DNA of 64,000 nucleotides from Axinella damicornis (GCA_963931865.1 OZ007512.1:2337950-2401949), one strand, 5' to 3'; shown: positions 10,007 through 20,602, counted from the stretch's first letter. Program-made: numbers and translations. Notes: generated by a model not told the origin, from the letters alone.

Positions 10007-10321
10007 GTGAAGCCAAGATTTTAATGTGTGTCTGTCTCAGAAGTGGGATGTTCGTGTGGCAGTACTTGACATAGCGTCCTTCCCCCATGTTTCCTCCCTT
10101 CCTCCCTCCCTTCCCCCTCTTCCCTTCCCTCCTACTCCCCCACTTCCCTCCCCTTCCTCACTTCCCTCCCTCTCCCCTTCCCTTCCTCGTCCATCCCTCC
10201 CTTTCCTCCTTTCCTCCATCCCCTCCATCTCCCCTTCCCCAAGTCTCTGCAAATACCCTGACGGTTCTCTCTCCCCATCCTTTAAGGCTTCCTAGCGTGT
10301 ACCTATAGCCCTGGCCAGCAG

Positions 10322-10452
10322 GGATATCAAAAGCGAGACCCTACCAGGACCCAAGCTGGAGGTGGAGGAGGTTGTTGTGTCTTTGCATCTGCTGATCTGC
10401 CCACAGCAGCTCTTCATGCTGCTTGAGATGGTCACAGGAATCTCAAGCAAAG
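10322..10452 (+). pseudogene. ATG2: ATG2 internal exon (PGPKLEV block)
   Basis: A 131-base exon reads DIKSETLPGPKLEVEEVVVS, then LHLLICPQQLFMLLEMV and GISSK, with donor AAAG|GTACGT. This parallels the ATG2 segment PGPKLEV.G.LGSLHLLLTPRQL..L.ELL. No later ATG2 exons follow before NAF1 exons begin at 11.2 kb, so only a short internal piece (roughly residues 180-280 of the family) is present. It is probably a captured or duplicated gene fragment rather than a working locus. Confidence 0.6.
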
Positions 10453-11106
10453 GTACGTGATCAGAGGAAGAAGGTGATGTACTGAAAATCAGTGTTTCAC
10501 ATGAAGCTATGCATCACCAAATAAGGGCGCATCGACCCTAAAGAGAAGAGGGCATGTAACTCTCATATTCACAATGTAAACGGCAAAACCAAATATGGCA
10601 ACAGATATGCTACTTTTAGATATTCTCGTATAGCGGTGTATGTGAAAGAATGCATTTAAGTGGAATATCACAGAGCAGGCCAGAGCGTGTAGAGTGGATG
10701 AGTGTACGCCCTCCAAGTTTATACGGCTGACAAATACGTCCCTGTCCATCATACGTGCGGCAGTCATTACACACAGGCTTCGCTCAGGACCATCTCCACT
10801 CTCCACTGAATGACACAGTTCGCTGCAATCTGCTGTTGAAACTGAGGCAAGGAGAAGGCAGTGGTAAGTGCCATCCAGGGTAGCAGCAGTGAGTTTAGAT
10901 TAGCAGGAACTGTCTCCCCTGGTTAGCATGCCAGAGCTTAAAATATAGCACGTGATTTCTATGAATAGTATTGATTTGGATTTTAGCTGTTTGCAGAGTT
11001 GCAGTGCAGTTTGGCCTCAGTACATTTAGTGGCTTATTTCACGATAGTCAGTTCCGTATTTCAGATCAAGTGCCCTGGTGTAGTATGAGTGTTCAAGCAG
11101 CTAGGA

Positions 11107-11143
11107 ACACTACCAGACGCACACACACGCACACACACACAAT
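11107..11143 (+). repeat. (CA)n microsatellite
   Basis: A CACACACACG/CACACACACA tract lies a few dozen bases upstream of the first recognised NAF1 exon. A comparable tract is at 29,693-29,714. Confidence 0.7.
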
Positions 11144-11175
11144 TATGTTCTCAACATGCATACACACATGTACAG

Positions 11176-11261
11176 TGATTTTGGAATCATTTTCTGGCCC
11201 TCGTTCTCCTGTTGACGAGGGAACTGTCTTGTGGTCTGAAGGTCAGAGGTCACGTGCCAAG
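11176..11261 (+). CDS. NAF1: NAF1 exon: start of the Gar1/Naf1 core
   Basis: The exon follows CATGTACAG and reads ILESFSGPRSPVDEGTVLWS then EGQRSRAK, with donor CCAAG|GTAATT in phase 0. It matches the segment of NAF1 (H/ACA ribonucleoprotein assembly factor) reading NEESVIFKSDRQAAGK in vertebrates, immediately N-terminal to the IFEVFGPV strand encoded by the next exon. No upstream exons with the acidic N-terminal region were identified. Confidence 0.6.
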
Positions 11262-12480
11262 GTAATTCATGCATACACTACAGCTGCACGATTCCCTAAC
11301 ACTCAGATCGGGTTTTGATTTCTGCATGGTTACCCCTCATCTGTCCATCGCTGCCTGTCTGTCCATCGCTGTACATGTCTGGCTGTCCGTCACTCTCTGT
11401 CTGTCCGTCGCTGTCTGTCTGTCAATTGAAATCTCGCAGTGTATATTGTCAAATCGTTGCTAAACCCGACAGTAACATTGCAATCCAAAATAATCTTTGT
11501 ACCTGATAATGACCTAGTCTCATTCCCCGACCCACACGTGGAACGCGGAAGTGGGCCTGGTGACACTGGGCTAACTTCCCGTATGCAGACCTCTCAACTT
11601 CAAAAAGAACTCTACAGTGAGATACCCAAATAGAGCTGAACTTGGTCCTGTAAGTAGCTGCCCCTGTGAGTTTCTTGGACGTCTTCGGCCTGGGAGGGGA
11701 CTGCTGCTGGTGCTCATTACTGTCGTCAGAGTCCTGCATACACCCTGAGCCAATTCCTCCCCTTCAGAATCACTCTACTGACTACCTCATATGAGCTGAC
11801 ATGTGCACATGTGCACAGAACTACGTAGAACTTTGAACTTTAGTTGATAAGCAGACCGTGAGAAATGAGGTCATCACAGAACTTTGAACCTTAGTTGATC
11901 AGCAGACCGTGAGAAACGAGGACATCACCGTGAGACCGTGAGAGTAGGGCTGAAATCGTGAGTCTCATGGTGGGATCGTGAGAGTTGAGAGGTCTGCGTA
12001 TGCCAAGTGAAATACTGGCTCATTTTGGAAACCATTTACACTATTTTTGATATTGCAATTTTGGAATTAAACAAAAATTCCCAGCCCCACACGCGGAACA
12101 CGGAACACGCGTAGCACTCCTATTCTGTAAGGTGACTGATGTTCCATTGCTGCCAATAATGGACAAATGAACCAAAATTAGTGATTCCGGACATTCAAAC
12201 TTCTATTATAAAGCGCTGGCCCAAGCTGTCACCAAACGTCAGTATCTACACACCAAAAGAAAGCTTTTGGTGAGCTCTTTTCAACGGTGACCGTTGGCAG
12301 CTGCGACTTGATAGTATACGGAAGTTATGCCCATTTCCAATTTTCCTTCCAATTGAAAAACCGCCGGTTTGTGCTGAACCAATTCGCTTGGTAACGGTTT
12401 CTACATGAAGAGGAACCACTGGGACACACGACGGTGTGCGTTGGTACATGTTATCACCCTCACACCCTCATATATTCCAC

Positions 12481-12570
12481 TCTCTGCAACATATTATGTT
12501 GTGCAAAATTTAGGAAATTTGAGATTGCACTGCAAATTTCCTAAATTTTGCACAACATAATAATGACAGA
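12481..12570. repeat. Short inverted repeat in NAF1 intron
   Basis: AACATATTATGTTGTGCAAA is followed by GGAAATTT and its reverse complement (AAATTTCCTAAATTTTGCAC with ACAACATAATA). The two arms at about 12,488-12,515 and 12,533-12,563 could fold into a strong hairpin. Confidence 0.6.
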
Positions 12571-12657
12571 ATTAGGGGGAATGGCAGGTTTGGGTGGAGT
12601 GTTACTGTCACCATATCAGTATGCACTGCAGACAGTGGACTACTTGTTGCCTCCCAG

Positions 12658-12818
12658 GTCTTTGAGACGTTCGGCCCAGTGAAGAAGCCGTACTATTCCA
12701 TCCGTGTCAACTCCCCGGATCATGTGACCTCTCTGGGACTGACCCCCAACAAGGTAGTCTACGTTGTCGCTGGCAACCTTGAAATGACGAGGTTCGTCTT
12801 CATGGAGAAGCTGATGAG
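12658..12818 (+). CDS. NAF1: NAF1 exon: Gar1/Naf1 RNA-binding core
   Basis: A 161-base exon after CTCCCAG reads VFETFGPVKKPYYSIRVNS, then DHVTSLGLTPNKVVYVVAG and TRFVFMEKLM, with donor GATGAG|GTAACC. This is the conserved NAF1 beta-barrel (FE.FGPV..P.Y..RFNS.DH) that replaces Gar1 on immature H/ACA particles by binding the pseudouridine synthase dyskerin in the nucleus. It enters in phase 0, fitting the 11,176 exon, and leaves two bases completed by the 13,388 exon. Confidence 0.75.
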
Positions 12819-12839
12819 GTAACCCCCTCTCTTTCCTTC

Positions 12840-13380
12840 CCCTGTCCCCTCCTCCCTCTCCCTCACACCCTCATGCTCTGCTAGCTTTGAATCCCTTCGT
12901 TGCCCTCTTTACCACCCCACACTCTCCTCAACTCACTCACCTCCTCCCTGACACGTACCATCACACAACACTCTCTCCCTTCCTCACACCCTCACACCCC
13001 ACACTATCCTCAACTCACTCTCCTCCTCCCTGACACGTACCATCACACCCTCACCCCACACTCTCCTCAACCCTCCTCCCTCTCCTCATACCCTCACTCC
13101 ACATACACTCTCCACAACACACTCTCCTCCGATCACCCTCACACCCTCATATATTCCACTCTCTGCAACACTAGCTCTATTCCCTCTCCCTCACATCCAC
13201 AACACTCTCTTCCCTCACCCTCACATCCCACACTCCTCAGCACTATCCTTGATCCCTTCCCTTCACATCCTCACACAATATGCCACACTCTCCTAGCACT
13301 CCTCCCTCACACCCTCACACCCTCACACCCTCACACCCTCACACCCTCACATCTTCATTCTTCACACCCACACTCTCCAC
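12840..13380 (+). repeat. Pyrimidine/ACACCCTCAC-rich intron
   Basis: NAF1 intron filled with irregular CTCACACCCT-type repeats, including about five perfect ACACCCTCAC decamers near 13,305-13,350. No coding signal is seen. Confidence 0.6.
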
Positions 13381-13387
13381 ACTGCAG

Positions 13388-13450
13388 CCAGAGGGGATCT
13401 GACGCATCGTGGAAAGATGATTCAGAAATCCCAGCGGAGGCATGTGTGTG
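13388..13450 (+). pseudogene. NAF1: NAF1 exon, truncated by a tandem repeat
   Basis: After CACTGCAG the exon reads (S)QRGSDASWKDDSEIPAEA. This matches NAF1 KGSDASWKNDQEPPPEA directly downstream of EKL, and the frame fits the preceding exon. The expected acidic continuation is missing. Instead the sequence runs into a GGAGTGTGAGATGTGTGAGG tandem array with no clear donor, so the C-terminal part of NAF1 is lost here. Confidence 0.55.
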
Positions 13451-13625
13451 GAGTGTGAGATGTGTGAGGTGGTGGAGTGTGAGATGTGTGAGGTGTATGG
13501 AGTGTGAGATGTGTGAGGTGTATGGAGTGTTAGATGTGTGAGGTGTATGGAGTGTGAGATGTGTGAGGTGTATATGGAGTGAGATGTGTGAGGTGTGTGG
13601 AGTGTGAGGTGTGTGAGGTGTGGTG
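13441..13625 (+). repeat. About 25-bp tandem repeat
   Basis: Roughly seven irregular units of GGAGTGTGAGATGTGTGAGG followed by TGTAT. The array begins inside or right after the last recognisable NAF1 codons. Confidence 0.75.
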
Positions 13626-13851
13626 GATCAGAAGGACACTGATGGTCCCACAGGAAAATTCCAAACCGAGTTCTGACTTGTAAGTAGCTCTTGAACCGTG
13701 CTAAAGTGGCAGGCATATGCTGATTGCACAATTTGGAGGCGTGGTTTCTGATTCACCACTCTCGAGCGCACCAGCAGCAGCTATACAAGCCATCCAAGAT
13801 GGCATGCCACCTTTCCTCTTCCAAGGCTATTGGGCATCCTTTGACAACGTG

Positions 13852-14130
13852 CAGACTCCCATACCCAAAGGGGGAGGGGTAGTCTCATCAGAGGAGTCTG
13901 GTACAGTTGCATACAGAAAGCCTTTATGGGCTACAGCTAGGATTCCTAAGTGCTAGATGGCGACTACTACTTCACTGTCTCCACTGTGAAGTGCCACAAC
14001 GCAATTGCATAGCAATCAACCAATCAGATTCATGCCACCGAAATTCTGTGGACTGCGAATTGCTATGTAGCTATGCAACTGTGCCAGACTCCCCCTCCCC
14101 CTTTGGGTTGGGAGTCTGGTTCTGAGACTA
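13852..14130. mobile_element. MITE inserted in unit B only
   Basis: Unit A has an uninterrupted TTTGACAACGTGCCGAGTTG (about 1,568-1,587). Unit B has about 280 bp inserted at that point. The insert has inverted blocks GAGTCTGG(T)ACAGTTGCAT and ATGCAACTGTGCCAGACTC and ends in GTCTGGTTCTGAGACTA; CGTG is repeated at the edges. The insertion therefore followed the duplication. Confidence 0.65.
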
Positions 14131-14703
14131 CGTGCCGAGTTGAGAGCGACGTTATACATACTTCGTACTGTGACAACGCCAGCTGTAAATCTCCAATGCT
14201 CTCATCCTCTCTGACAACTGGTTTCAGTAGCTACTCCAGCTCCTTGTATCACAGGGACTGAGTTTCAGATCTTGCACATTTGGAATGGTCGACATCACTA
14301 GTTTAATTACTTTGCATCACTATTAGCAACATGTTTCCCCTCCTCAGACCCTGCCCACCTACTACTCCCCCTCTATGAGCTGGCGTGTTCCCTAGAGGTG
14401 TTCCTCCTCCCACGATGCACCCCCCACACACTCACCCTCACCCTCCCACAGACCGTACCACACATCCTCCACTGTTTCCAGGACAACAGTCACCATTTCA
14501 TTGAGAACATTATCAAATGACTTCCAATTTTCTGCTGTGTAATGTGAGAGGCGGTTTCCCCATAATTATGTATTGACACAAATCAGTGATCAATGATCTG
14601 TACCTGTACAAAAATAATTAATAATTGCATAAATTATGCATTGCATGAGTTCTACAATTGCCACAATGATAATAATAGTATAGCACACAGTACGTATGAG
14701 CAA

Positions 14704-15894
14704 TTATGATGTCATAATATTATGACAACAACATACCCACAATACTGATACATACCCACAAAACACTTGAATGCAATCATTGCCAGAGTCACAGACATAC
14801 AGGAAGCCATCCTGGTCAGTGGTGATCCCAACTGGGTACTGCAGTTCTCCTTCTCCACTGCCCCTCCTGCCAAATGAGGTGATGAATGCTCCTGATGTTT
14901 GGAATATTGATATACGGTTGTTCCCCCCCTCAGCTACATAGACATGGTCATGGTCCACATGGATACCCATTGGGGCAGACAGTTCACCTGGTCCACTGCC
15001 ATGCACACCAAATGTTCTCAGATATGTTCCATTCTGGGAAAACACCTGGACACGACCGTTGCCATTATCTGCAACATACACACTACCAGCAGGGTCAAGG
15101 GTTAGATCATAGGGCCGATTCATCTCACCCTCACCACTTCCTGCTTTGCCAAAACAGAAGATGAATTTCAGGTTAGTGTCAAATACTTGTATCCTGTGAT
15201 TGCCGCTGTCACAAACAAAGAGCTTGTTGTCCTGACTGAGAGCAATGCCACGGGGATTATTAAACTGTACGGTCTTGCCACCGTGACCACCAACTGACTT
15301 CACTAATTTTCCATCAGAGTTAAACTTGGACAATCTGTGTGATTCCCAATTAGTAACATAAATGTTACTATCCTCGTCAACAGCGACTCCGCATGGGTCC
15401 AGCTTGTACCTTGTGATGCCTGACCTAACAGATGTAGTGTCAATGCTCCTGACCCTCTTACCATCTCTACCGATTACGGAGATTTTGTAGCTTTCACTAA
15501 CAACAAGCTCTCCACTACTAGTGGTGGCAACCATACATGGAAATTTAAGTTCTCTGATGACTCTGACTGGCCTGCCCAGTAGATGAGGAGCTTGCCTGGC
15601 GTACACTAGGAATGGGCTTCCCTGCACTGGCATATCATTCACTCGTACACTCAACTCGTGATGACCTTGAGTGTTAGGCTGGTATGAAACCTCATAAATG
15701 TCTGGGGTCTTCTGTGCTACACTGGCGGGGGTGACTGAGCTGTCCACGAGGGACCTCAGCTCTGCAGTGACCTGCTGTTCGGTGGTACAGGGATTACCAG
15801 CCATGTCCACCAAGTGGACCTCAAAGTGAGCTTGTTGACCAGTCTCTGCCAGCTCCAAGCCCTGCCCAACCACCCTGCATTTCTGAGGACACGG
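14704..15894 (-). CDS. Terminal exon, unit B: filamin repeat plus NHL propeller with stop loss
   Basis: The exon is homologous to 2,309-3,448, with filamin repeat then six NHL-type repeats (VYVADNGNGRVQVF, LYVCDSGNDCIQVF and others) over 396 codons. It enters after TTTCAG in phase 0. Where unit A has TTTTGA, this copy reads TTTTGTGGG, so the original stop is lost and 18 residues (CGYVSVLWVCCCHNIMTS) are added before the next stop. The long open frame has survived, yet the upstream exon has lost its donor, so expression with the N-terminal half is doubtful. Confidence 0.8.
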   Translation of the reverse strand, partial: PCPQKCRVVGQGLELAETGQQAHFEVHLVDMAGNPCTTEQQVTAELRSLVDSSVTPASVAQKTPDIYEVSYQPNTQGHHELSVRVNDMPVQGSPFLVYARQAPHLLGRPVRVIRELKFPCMVATTSSGELVVSESYKISVIGRDGKRVRSIDTTSVRSGITRYKLDPCGVAVDEDSNIYVTNWESHRLSKFNSDGKLVKSVGGHGGKTVQFNNPRGIALSQDNKLFVCDSGNHRIQVFDTNLKFIFCFGKAGSGEGEMNRPYDLTLDPAGSVYVADNGNGRVQVFSQNGTYLRTFGVHGSGPGELSAPMGIHVDHDHVYVAEGGNNRISIFQTSGAFITSFGRRGSGEGELQYPVGITTDQDGFLYVCDSGNDCIQVFCGYVSVLWVCCCHNIMTS

Positions 15895-16192
15895 CTGAAA
15901 GGGAGAGAGGGGTAGGGAGGGAGTATTGGAAGTTTGCATATTTCTAGTGACCTCCTGCATAGCGTACAGACAATCACTATAGTTACCAGCTCATAATGAT
16001 GAGATGGGTACTTCCTGGATAATTAAGAACCGATTGCCTACCCATTATCTAACAATGGGACCTAAGGAGTGATTTACTACACAATCTCACAGTCATCATG
16101 CTTGTTTAATTTGCAGAGTGGGATAATGGATCTCCTGATCCAGGAAGTGCCATTTCATTGTCAGTACCACCACAGTCAACAGTAGCCTCGTT

Positions 16193-16231
16193 CCCAGGCT
16201 CTGTACCGATCATCTGGGAATGAGGCTATGT
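16193..16231. mobile_element. Short TAGCCTCGTTCCCAGGC hairpin MITE
   Basis: TAGCCTCGTTCCCAGGC is followed closely by the inverted GGGAATGAGGCTA, giving a miniature element of about 39 bp in intronic DNA. Confidence 0.6.
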
Positions 16232-16627
16232 CAATTGATGGGTACTTCCTGGATAAGAAATGATTACCTACCCACTATCTAACATTGGGATCTAACAATG
16301 ACATGCTTGTTTAATTTGACAATACTATTTGACAAAGTTTGTCTCCTAGCAGATTGATCTCACCGACCCAAGATGTACGCATTCGGTGTCATTAATTACC
16401 ATCGATCTCACCATCAATAGCTCTGGCTAGCTAATACCGTACATCTGGTAATCATCATTTCATGAAACTTCATGAAATGAGTTAGATGTTTAGGGTCGGA
16501 GAGCTAGCTAGCCATTAATGGAATATGTTTGACCTCATGCACAGGCTTTTTACCGTCACGAAACACAGTTTGCAACATTTGTGGCGACCGTGTTTGTTGT
16601 GACATTTGGGAAACAAGTACTCGCATG

Positions 16628-17035
16628 TCAAAAGGAGCCGGGTAGCACTATACAAACAGCCTCAGCAGGTACATGTGTGACACACACATTCTGAGATGCA
16701 GCATTCTTCTTCTCCCTGAGCTCTGCTATCAGCTGCTGGAAGGATTCCATTTGTCGGTGGGTAGCCTCCAGCCATCTCTTCCCCTCCTGTTTCTCATCAT
16801 CAGCCTCCACCAACTTGGCCCTCAGCTCTGAGGTCTCCACCGTCAGCCTGTGCAGTTCCTCCTCCTCCTCCTCCGATTCGCACCTGCTCACCCCCTGCAG
16901 TTGAGCTTGCAGTGTCTGCAGCTCCTCCGAAAGCTCTGCAATCTCCCTCTCCCTCTCTGCAATGGTCTGCTTGAAGCCCTCAACTTCAGAACTTGGTATT
17001 GCGTTATACTCTTTCTCCACAGAGGACAGTTGATC
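16628..17035 (-). CDS. Coiled-coil exon 2, unit B, donor deleted and read-through
   Basis: The exon matches 3,966-4,307, with one extra Glu, from 17,035 to 16,691. Relative to unit A, 12 bases containing the donor GTATAG are missing right after CTCAG. Translation would continue (NVCVTHVPAEAVC...) to a TGA at 16,628. The predicted product then ends after the coiled coil without filamin/NHL. A GTGTGT three bases further down could serve as a weak cryptic donor, adding one Asn in frame. Confidence 0.7.
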   Translation of the reverse strand, partial: DQLSSVEKEYNAIPSSEVEGFKQTIAEREREIAELSEELQTLQAQLQGVSRCESEEEEEELHRLTVETSELRAKLVEADDEKQEGKRWLEATHRQMESFQQLIAELREKKNAASQNVCVTHVPAEAVCIVLPGSF

Positions 17036-17188
17036 CTTGAAAAGAAATGAATACACTATACAACTAACACATTGTCCGCATGGATAACAATAGATGAATG
17101 AACTTTACTGCTTGCCATGCTGTAAACCAGTGCATGCATAGTGATTCGAATGTGAGGATACAGTTGAACAATTGTTATGTTAAAGTAC

Positions 17189-17794
17189 CTTAATTTCCTT
17201 GTGAAGAGCTTCTTTGGAACTGGTAGCAGCTGAAGATTGAATCAGTACCATCTCCACCTTCGTATTTCCACTTTTGAGGCAGATCTCCAACATGCTCTTT
17301 GTCCACTCCAGTTGACGTACTTGTGCCGACTTGTCCGCCAGTTCCACAGTCATCCTCTGGAGCTCCTCCCTCAAATTTCGGGCCTCTTCTCTCGCACCCC
17401 CCAACTCCCTCTTCACCTCCCTCAGCTGATCAAGCAACTGCCTCACTTCTGCATCTTTCCTCATCAAGACAGCCGTCAGCTCTTCCCTCTCTCTCTCCTC
17501 CTCCTCTCTCTCCCTCTGTTGCACTTGCAACTGCTGCAGAAACTTCAGCTCCCGCTGCCGAAACTGTAGCTGCTTCTCCACTTCCTTCCTTCTCTCCAGC
17601 AACACCTTCACCCTCACATAGGCACCATCAGCCTCCTGTCTGGTGTGAAGTCGCTTGTTTCTGGCAGACACTCTCTCCTTCAGCGCCTGCTCAAGGGTGT
17701 GGTTTATCCTACTCAGCCGTTGGTCATCCCCCTCCAGTTCATGGTTCAGCTGCTGAGCATGACCGAGTAGTTGACACTGGAGTGATGACACTTT
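17189..17794 (-). CDS. Coiled-coil exon 1, unit B
   Basis: The exon is 606 bases, the same length and phase as the unit A exon, open throughout, with acceptor TTCTGCAG and donor TTAAG|GTACTT. It encodes about 202 residues of charged coiled coil (for example REREEEEREREELTAVLM). Confidence 0.85.
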
Positions 17795-17863
17795 CTGCAG
17801 GGAAGTATAGAATATGTATTTAGAAGGGAACAAATGGTGTTGTTAATGAAATTCACTGGGTAC

Positions 17864-17925
17864 CTCTTTCACAACAGGGAACTGCAGTAGCTCCTTTCTC
17901 TCCACTGCAGACGGGACTGCCACTC
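17864..17925 (-). CDS. Short linker exon, unit B
   Basis: A 62-base exon encodes the same 20 residues as unit A (VAVPSAVERKELLQFPVVKE), with acceptor GTGCAG and donor GAG|GTACCC. Confidence 0.75.
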
Positions 17926-18136
17926 CTGCACATGTGAGAGATGGTATAATTCCACAGAAGTTACACATGGAGATCCCCTTCCTGCAAAAGTCACCTTAGT
18001 GCTCTATCAAGTATATTAATGTATACATCAGTTCTCTGTAAGCTAGTAGGTTTAGGCTGGTCATGCTGCACTCGTTAGGGTGTCGGTGTCTCTCACAGCA
18101 CAAGAAATTGATCACACATGAATATTATTGGCTCAC

Positions 18137-18394
18137 CATATTTCAGTGCAACTTTCTGAGCGAGGGCTCCCATCCTCATCCCCACCAGAGCCCTGACGAC
18201 AGTGGACCATGAGGCCTCCCTGGTCTGCCTCAGCCACGTCACAAGCATCTCGGTCTTGCAGTCCTCTGTCTTCTCCCTGTGGTCTGCCCTGATCTTCATC
18301 AGCTCAGGTGAAGAGATGTCCAGGTAGATCCCCAGCTGGAACCACCTGATGACATCGTGCAGCTCACAGACAAGATCTTTTATAGTCAGTTGAG
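18137..18394 (-). CDS. Death-like domain exon, unit B
   Basis: The 258-base exon has the same phases and borders as unit A and encodes a near-identical Death-like domain (CKTEMLVTWLRQTREASW, VVRALVGMRMGALAQKVAL). The coding sequence is conserved much better than the surrounding introns, suggesting either recent duplication or constraint. Confidence 0.75.
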
Positions 18395-18592
18395 CTGAAG
18401 AAAAGGAGAGTGTGCCCCTTAGCTATTTATTTCGGAAATTCAAAAATGCAATAAATTATCATAGACACTCTTTTAGCCTAAAATTATTATCTGTGGCATA
18501 TTATCTGTGGTCCAACTTGGAGTTACCTTACCATAGCATAAACCAGATAGCTATTGGGTGTTGTAAACGCTCGTGGGATAAACTTCATGGAG

Positions 18593-19125
18593 TTTTTTTT
18601 TTTTTTTTTTGTTTATAACGAGGGGCAACCGCACTCCTGGTAGCCGTTGCAACGCCGCGGTTGTCTCGCCGTAGCGAAGCTAAATTATTGCAATTCGTTC
18701 CAATTAACGCACATGCCACGTGGCTCAGTCGATCGCGAGCAATGCATAATGGCGACCAAAAGGAAGACAAGACAGCACTCACAACTTAGCCAGCACGGTG
18801 AGTTTTGGCATGTAAGCGTCAGTTAACGACAGCGATCACGGCTGTGTGGTCAGAATCTTCGTGCGCCTTTCCTAAGAACGGTACTGCCACCGGAAGTCGG
18901 AGAGAGCGCTTGTGCAATGGCCGCCACGGCGAGACAAAAGCGCTCATATCTCCACCACCAAGGTGAGTTTCAGCACCAAAATTGTACGGTTGGGACAGTG
19001 CATGATAGCGATCACGACGGTGTAGTCAGAATCTTTGTGCACCATTCCTGTCACTCGAACGAGTTATTTATATTAATTATATTACGCGGCACAATTTTTC
19101 CCCTACCAGGAGTGTAATAATTTTG
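18593..19125. mobile_element. CACTCCTGGTAG MITE next to a poly(T) tract
   Basis: Eighteen T residues (18,593-18,610) are followed by an element with ends ACGAGGGGCAACCGCACTCC..TGGTAGCC and CTACCAGGAGTGTAA. Internally it carries two facing segments ending in AAGGTGAGTTT and CACGGTGAGTTT. A second copy in reverse orientation is at 31,815-32,506. The poly(T) sits where the poly(A) tail of the adjoining minus-strand LINE would be. Confidence 0.65.
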
Positions 19126-20585
19126 CAAGTGAAGCAAGGATACAAAAATAGCAACAGTTGCTAACATACTCTTGTACCCAGACTATATAGAAATAGAACA
19201 TGAACATGACAAAACATACTTGACATTCACTAGTTTAGAGAACGTATGCATCGCTTGAATGAGGGGAGGGTCTCACAGTCATACACAGAGTTTGGTAGTT
19301 GGTTCCACAGTGAGATGGTGTGCGGAAAGTAGGAGAACTGATGTGCATTAGAGTGCACAACTGGTTGTGTGAGTAGGTGGGGACTGGAATTCCTGAGATT
19401 GAGGGGTGGCCTTCTCACCAGTGGTGCATTGTGGAAAGTAATGTCACCATTTATCAGTTGAAACAGGTAACAGAGCTTCAGATGGTGCCTTCTGACTGCA
19501 AGGGATGGAATATCACAGATTTCGAGCAGCACATTGTGCTCAAGGTTCCAGTTTTTGGTGCACATCCTCAGAGCAAATTTTTGGATTCTCTCTAAAGAGT
19601 GAATGAGACCAACTTGGTGGGGATCCCAGACTATAGCGGCATACTCCAGGTGGGGCCTAATGTATGAGAAATAGAGCTGGAGTAGTGTTGCAGAGTTTGA
19701 ATGCTGGTAGAAATTTCTGTATACTATACCAAGTTGGGACCGCGCCTTTTTGCTAATTTCGGTGATGTGTGTGGACCAGTTCAATGTGGAGGTCAGCCAA
19801 ACACCAAGGTACTTGTATGAGTGCACCCTTTCAAGCTGTGATCGGTTTACAGACAGGGGTTGAGGCGGTAGGATTGGTTGCCTTTTTCTAGAAATGACCA
19901 TGAATTTGCATTTGGTACCATTGAACTGCAGATGGTTGTCATCGGACCAGTCACACAGACTGTCAATGTCTGTCTGGAGGTATTGATAATCTACCAGCTT
20001 CTGAATGGGTCGATAGAGAAGTAAGTCGTCTGCGAATAATGATAGGGTACCATTGGATAGTGAGACAGAGGATATGTCATTGACATAGAAGATGAACAAT
20101 AACGGCCCAATGACTGATCCTTGAGGCACACCAGATGAGACAGGTAGTGGGTTGGAAGATGCACCATTTACACACACGTACTGCACCCTAGAAGTAAGAT
20201 ATGCAGTGATCCATCTGAGAAGATAGGGGTTGATGTTCGTGTCCTTCAGCTTTTCTATCAGCGGTTTGTGCGGCACGGAGTCGAAGGCTTTTCGATAGTC
20301 AAGAAATACTGCACATATGTCTGTACCAGAATCTAGCCATTGGTGCCATTGGTCAGTTGCGGCTACCAGTGCTCCAGTGGCAGATTTGCCTCGAGAGAAT
20401 CCCCATTGCTGAGCAGAGATAGGAGAGCACTGAGTGAGATGATCTAACAGTGCGTTCCTCATGTGTCTCTCCAACAGCTTGCTGAGTACAGAAAGTAGTG
20501 AGATGGGGCGATAGTCTGTGGGATCAGAGCGGTTGGATGATTTAGGTACAGGCGATACTCTGGCAGTTTTTTGGTGTGTGACAGT
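19125..20585 (-). mobile_element. 5'-truncated CR1/L2-like LINE
   Basis: A non-LTR retrotransposon lies on the minus strand. Unit A lacks it at the corresponding intron position (about 5,830), so it inserted into unit B after the duplication. The 5' end stops just before the RT core (KTARVSPVPKSS). The 3' side runs through about 100 bp of UTR into a MITE and then poly(T) on the plus strand. Confidence 0.8.
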
Positions 20586-20590
20586 CTGAC
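19230..20590 (-). CDS. LINE reverse transcriptase (5'-truncated ORF2)
   Basis: The open frame ends at 19,230 and enters from flanking MITE sequence at about 20,590. RT motifs in order: DYRPISLLSVLSKLLE (motif 1), DICAVFLDYRKAFDSVPH (motif A with catalytic Asp), SSGVPQGSVIGPLLF (motif B), LSLFADDLLLY (motif C, FADD), then YLGVWL and a C-terminal YFSYIRPHLEYAAIVWDP block typical of Jockey/CR1/L2 elements. The endonuclease domain is missing, so it cannot be autonomous. No frameshift is seen in the surviving part, which implies recent insertion. Confidence 0.9.
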
Positions 20591-20602
20591 TGTCACACAC
20601 AC

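Noticed and set aside
10026..10308. Pro/Leu/Ser-rich ORFs over pyrimidine tracts (also 4-366, 956-1252, 12,900-13,541)
   Set aside because: They are open only because of C/T-rich low complexity; they lie in introns of ATG2- or NAF1-like fragments.
18593..18610. Poly(T) read as a promoter or terminator
   Set aside because: Its position relative to the empty site in unit A fits the poly(A) tail of the antisense LINE insertion.
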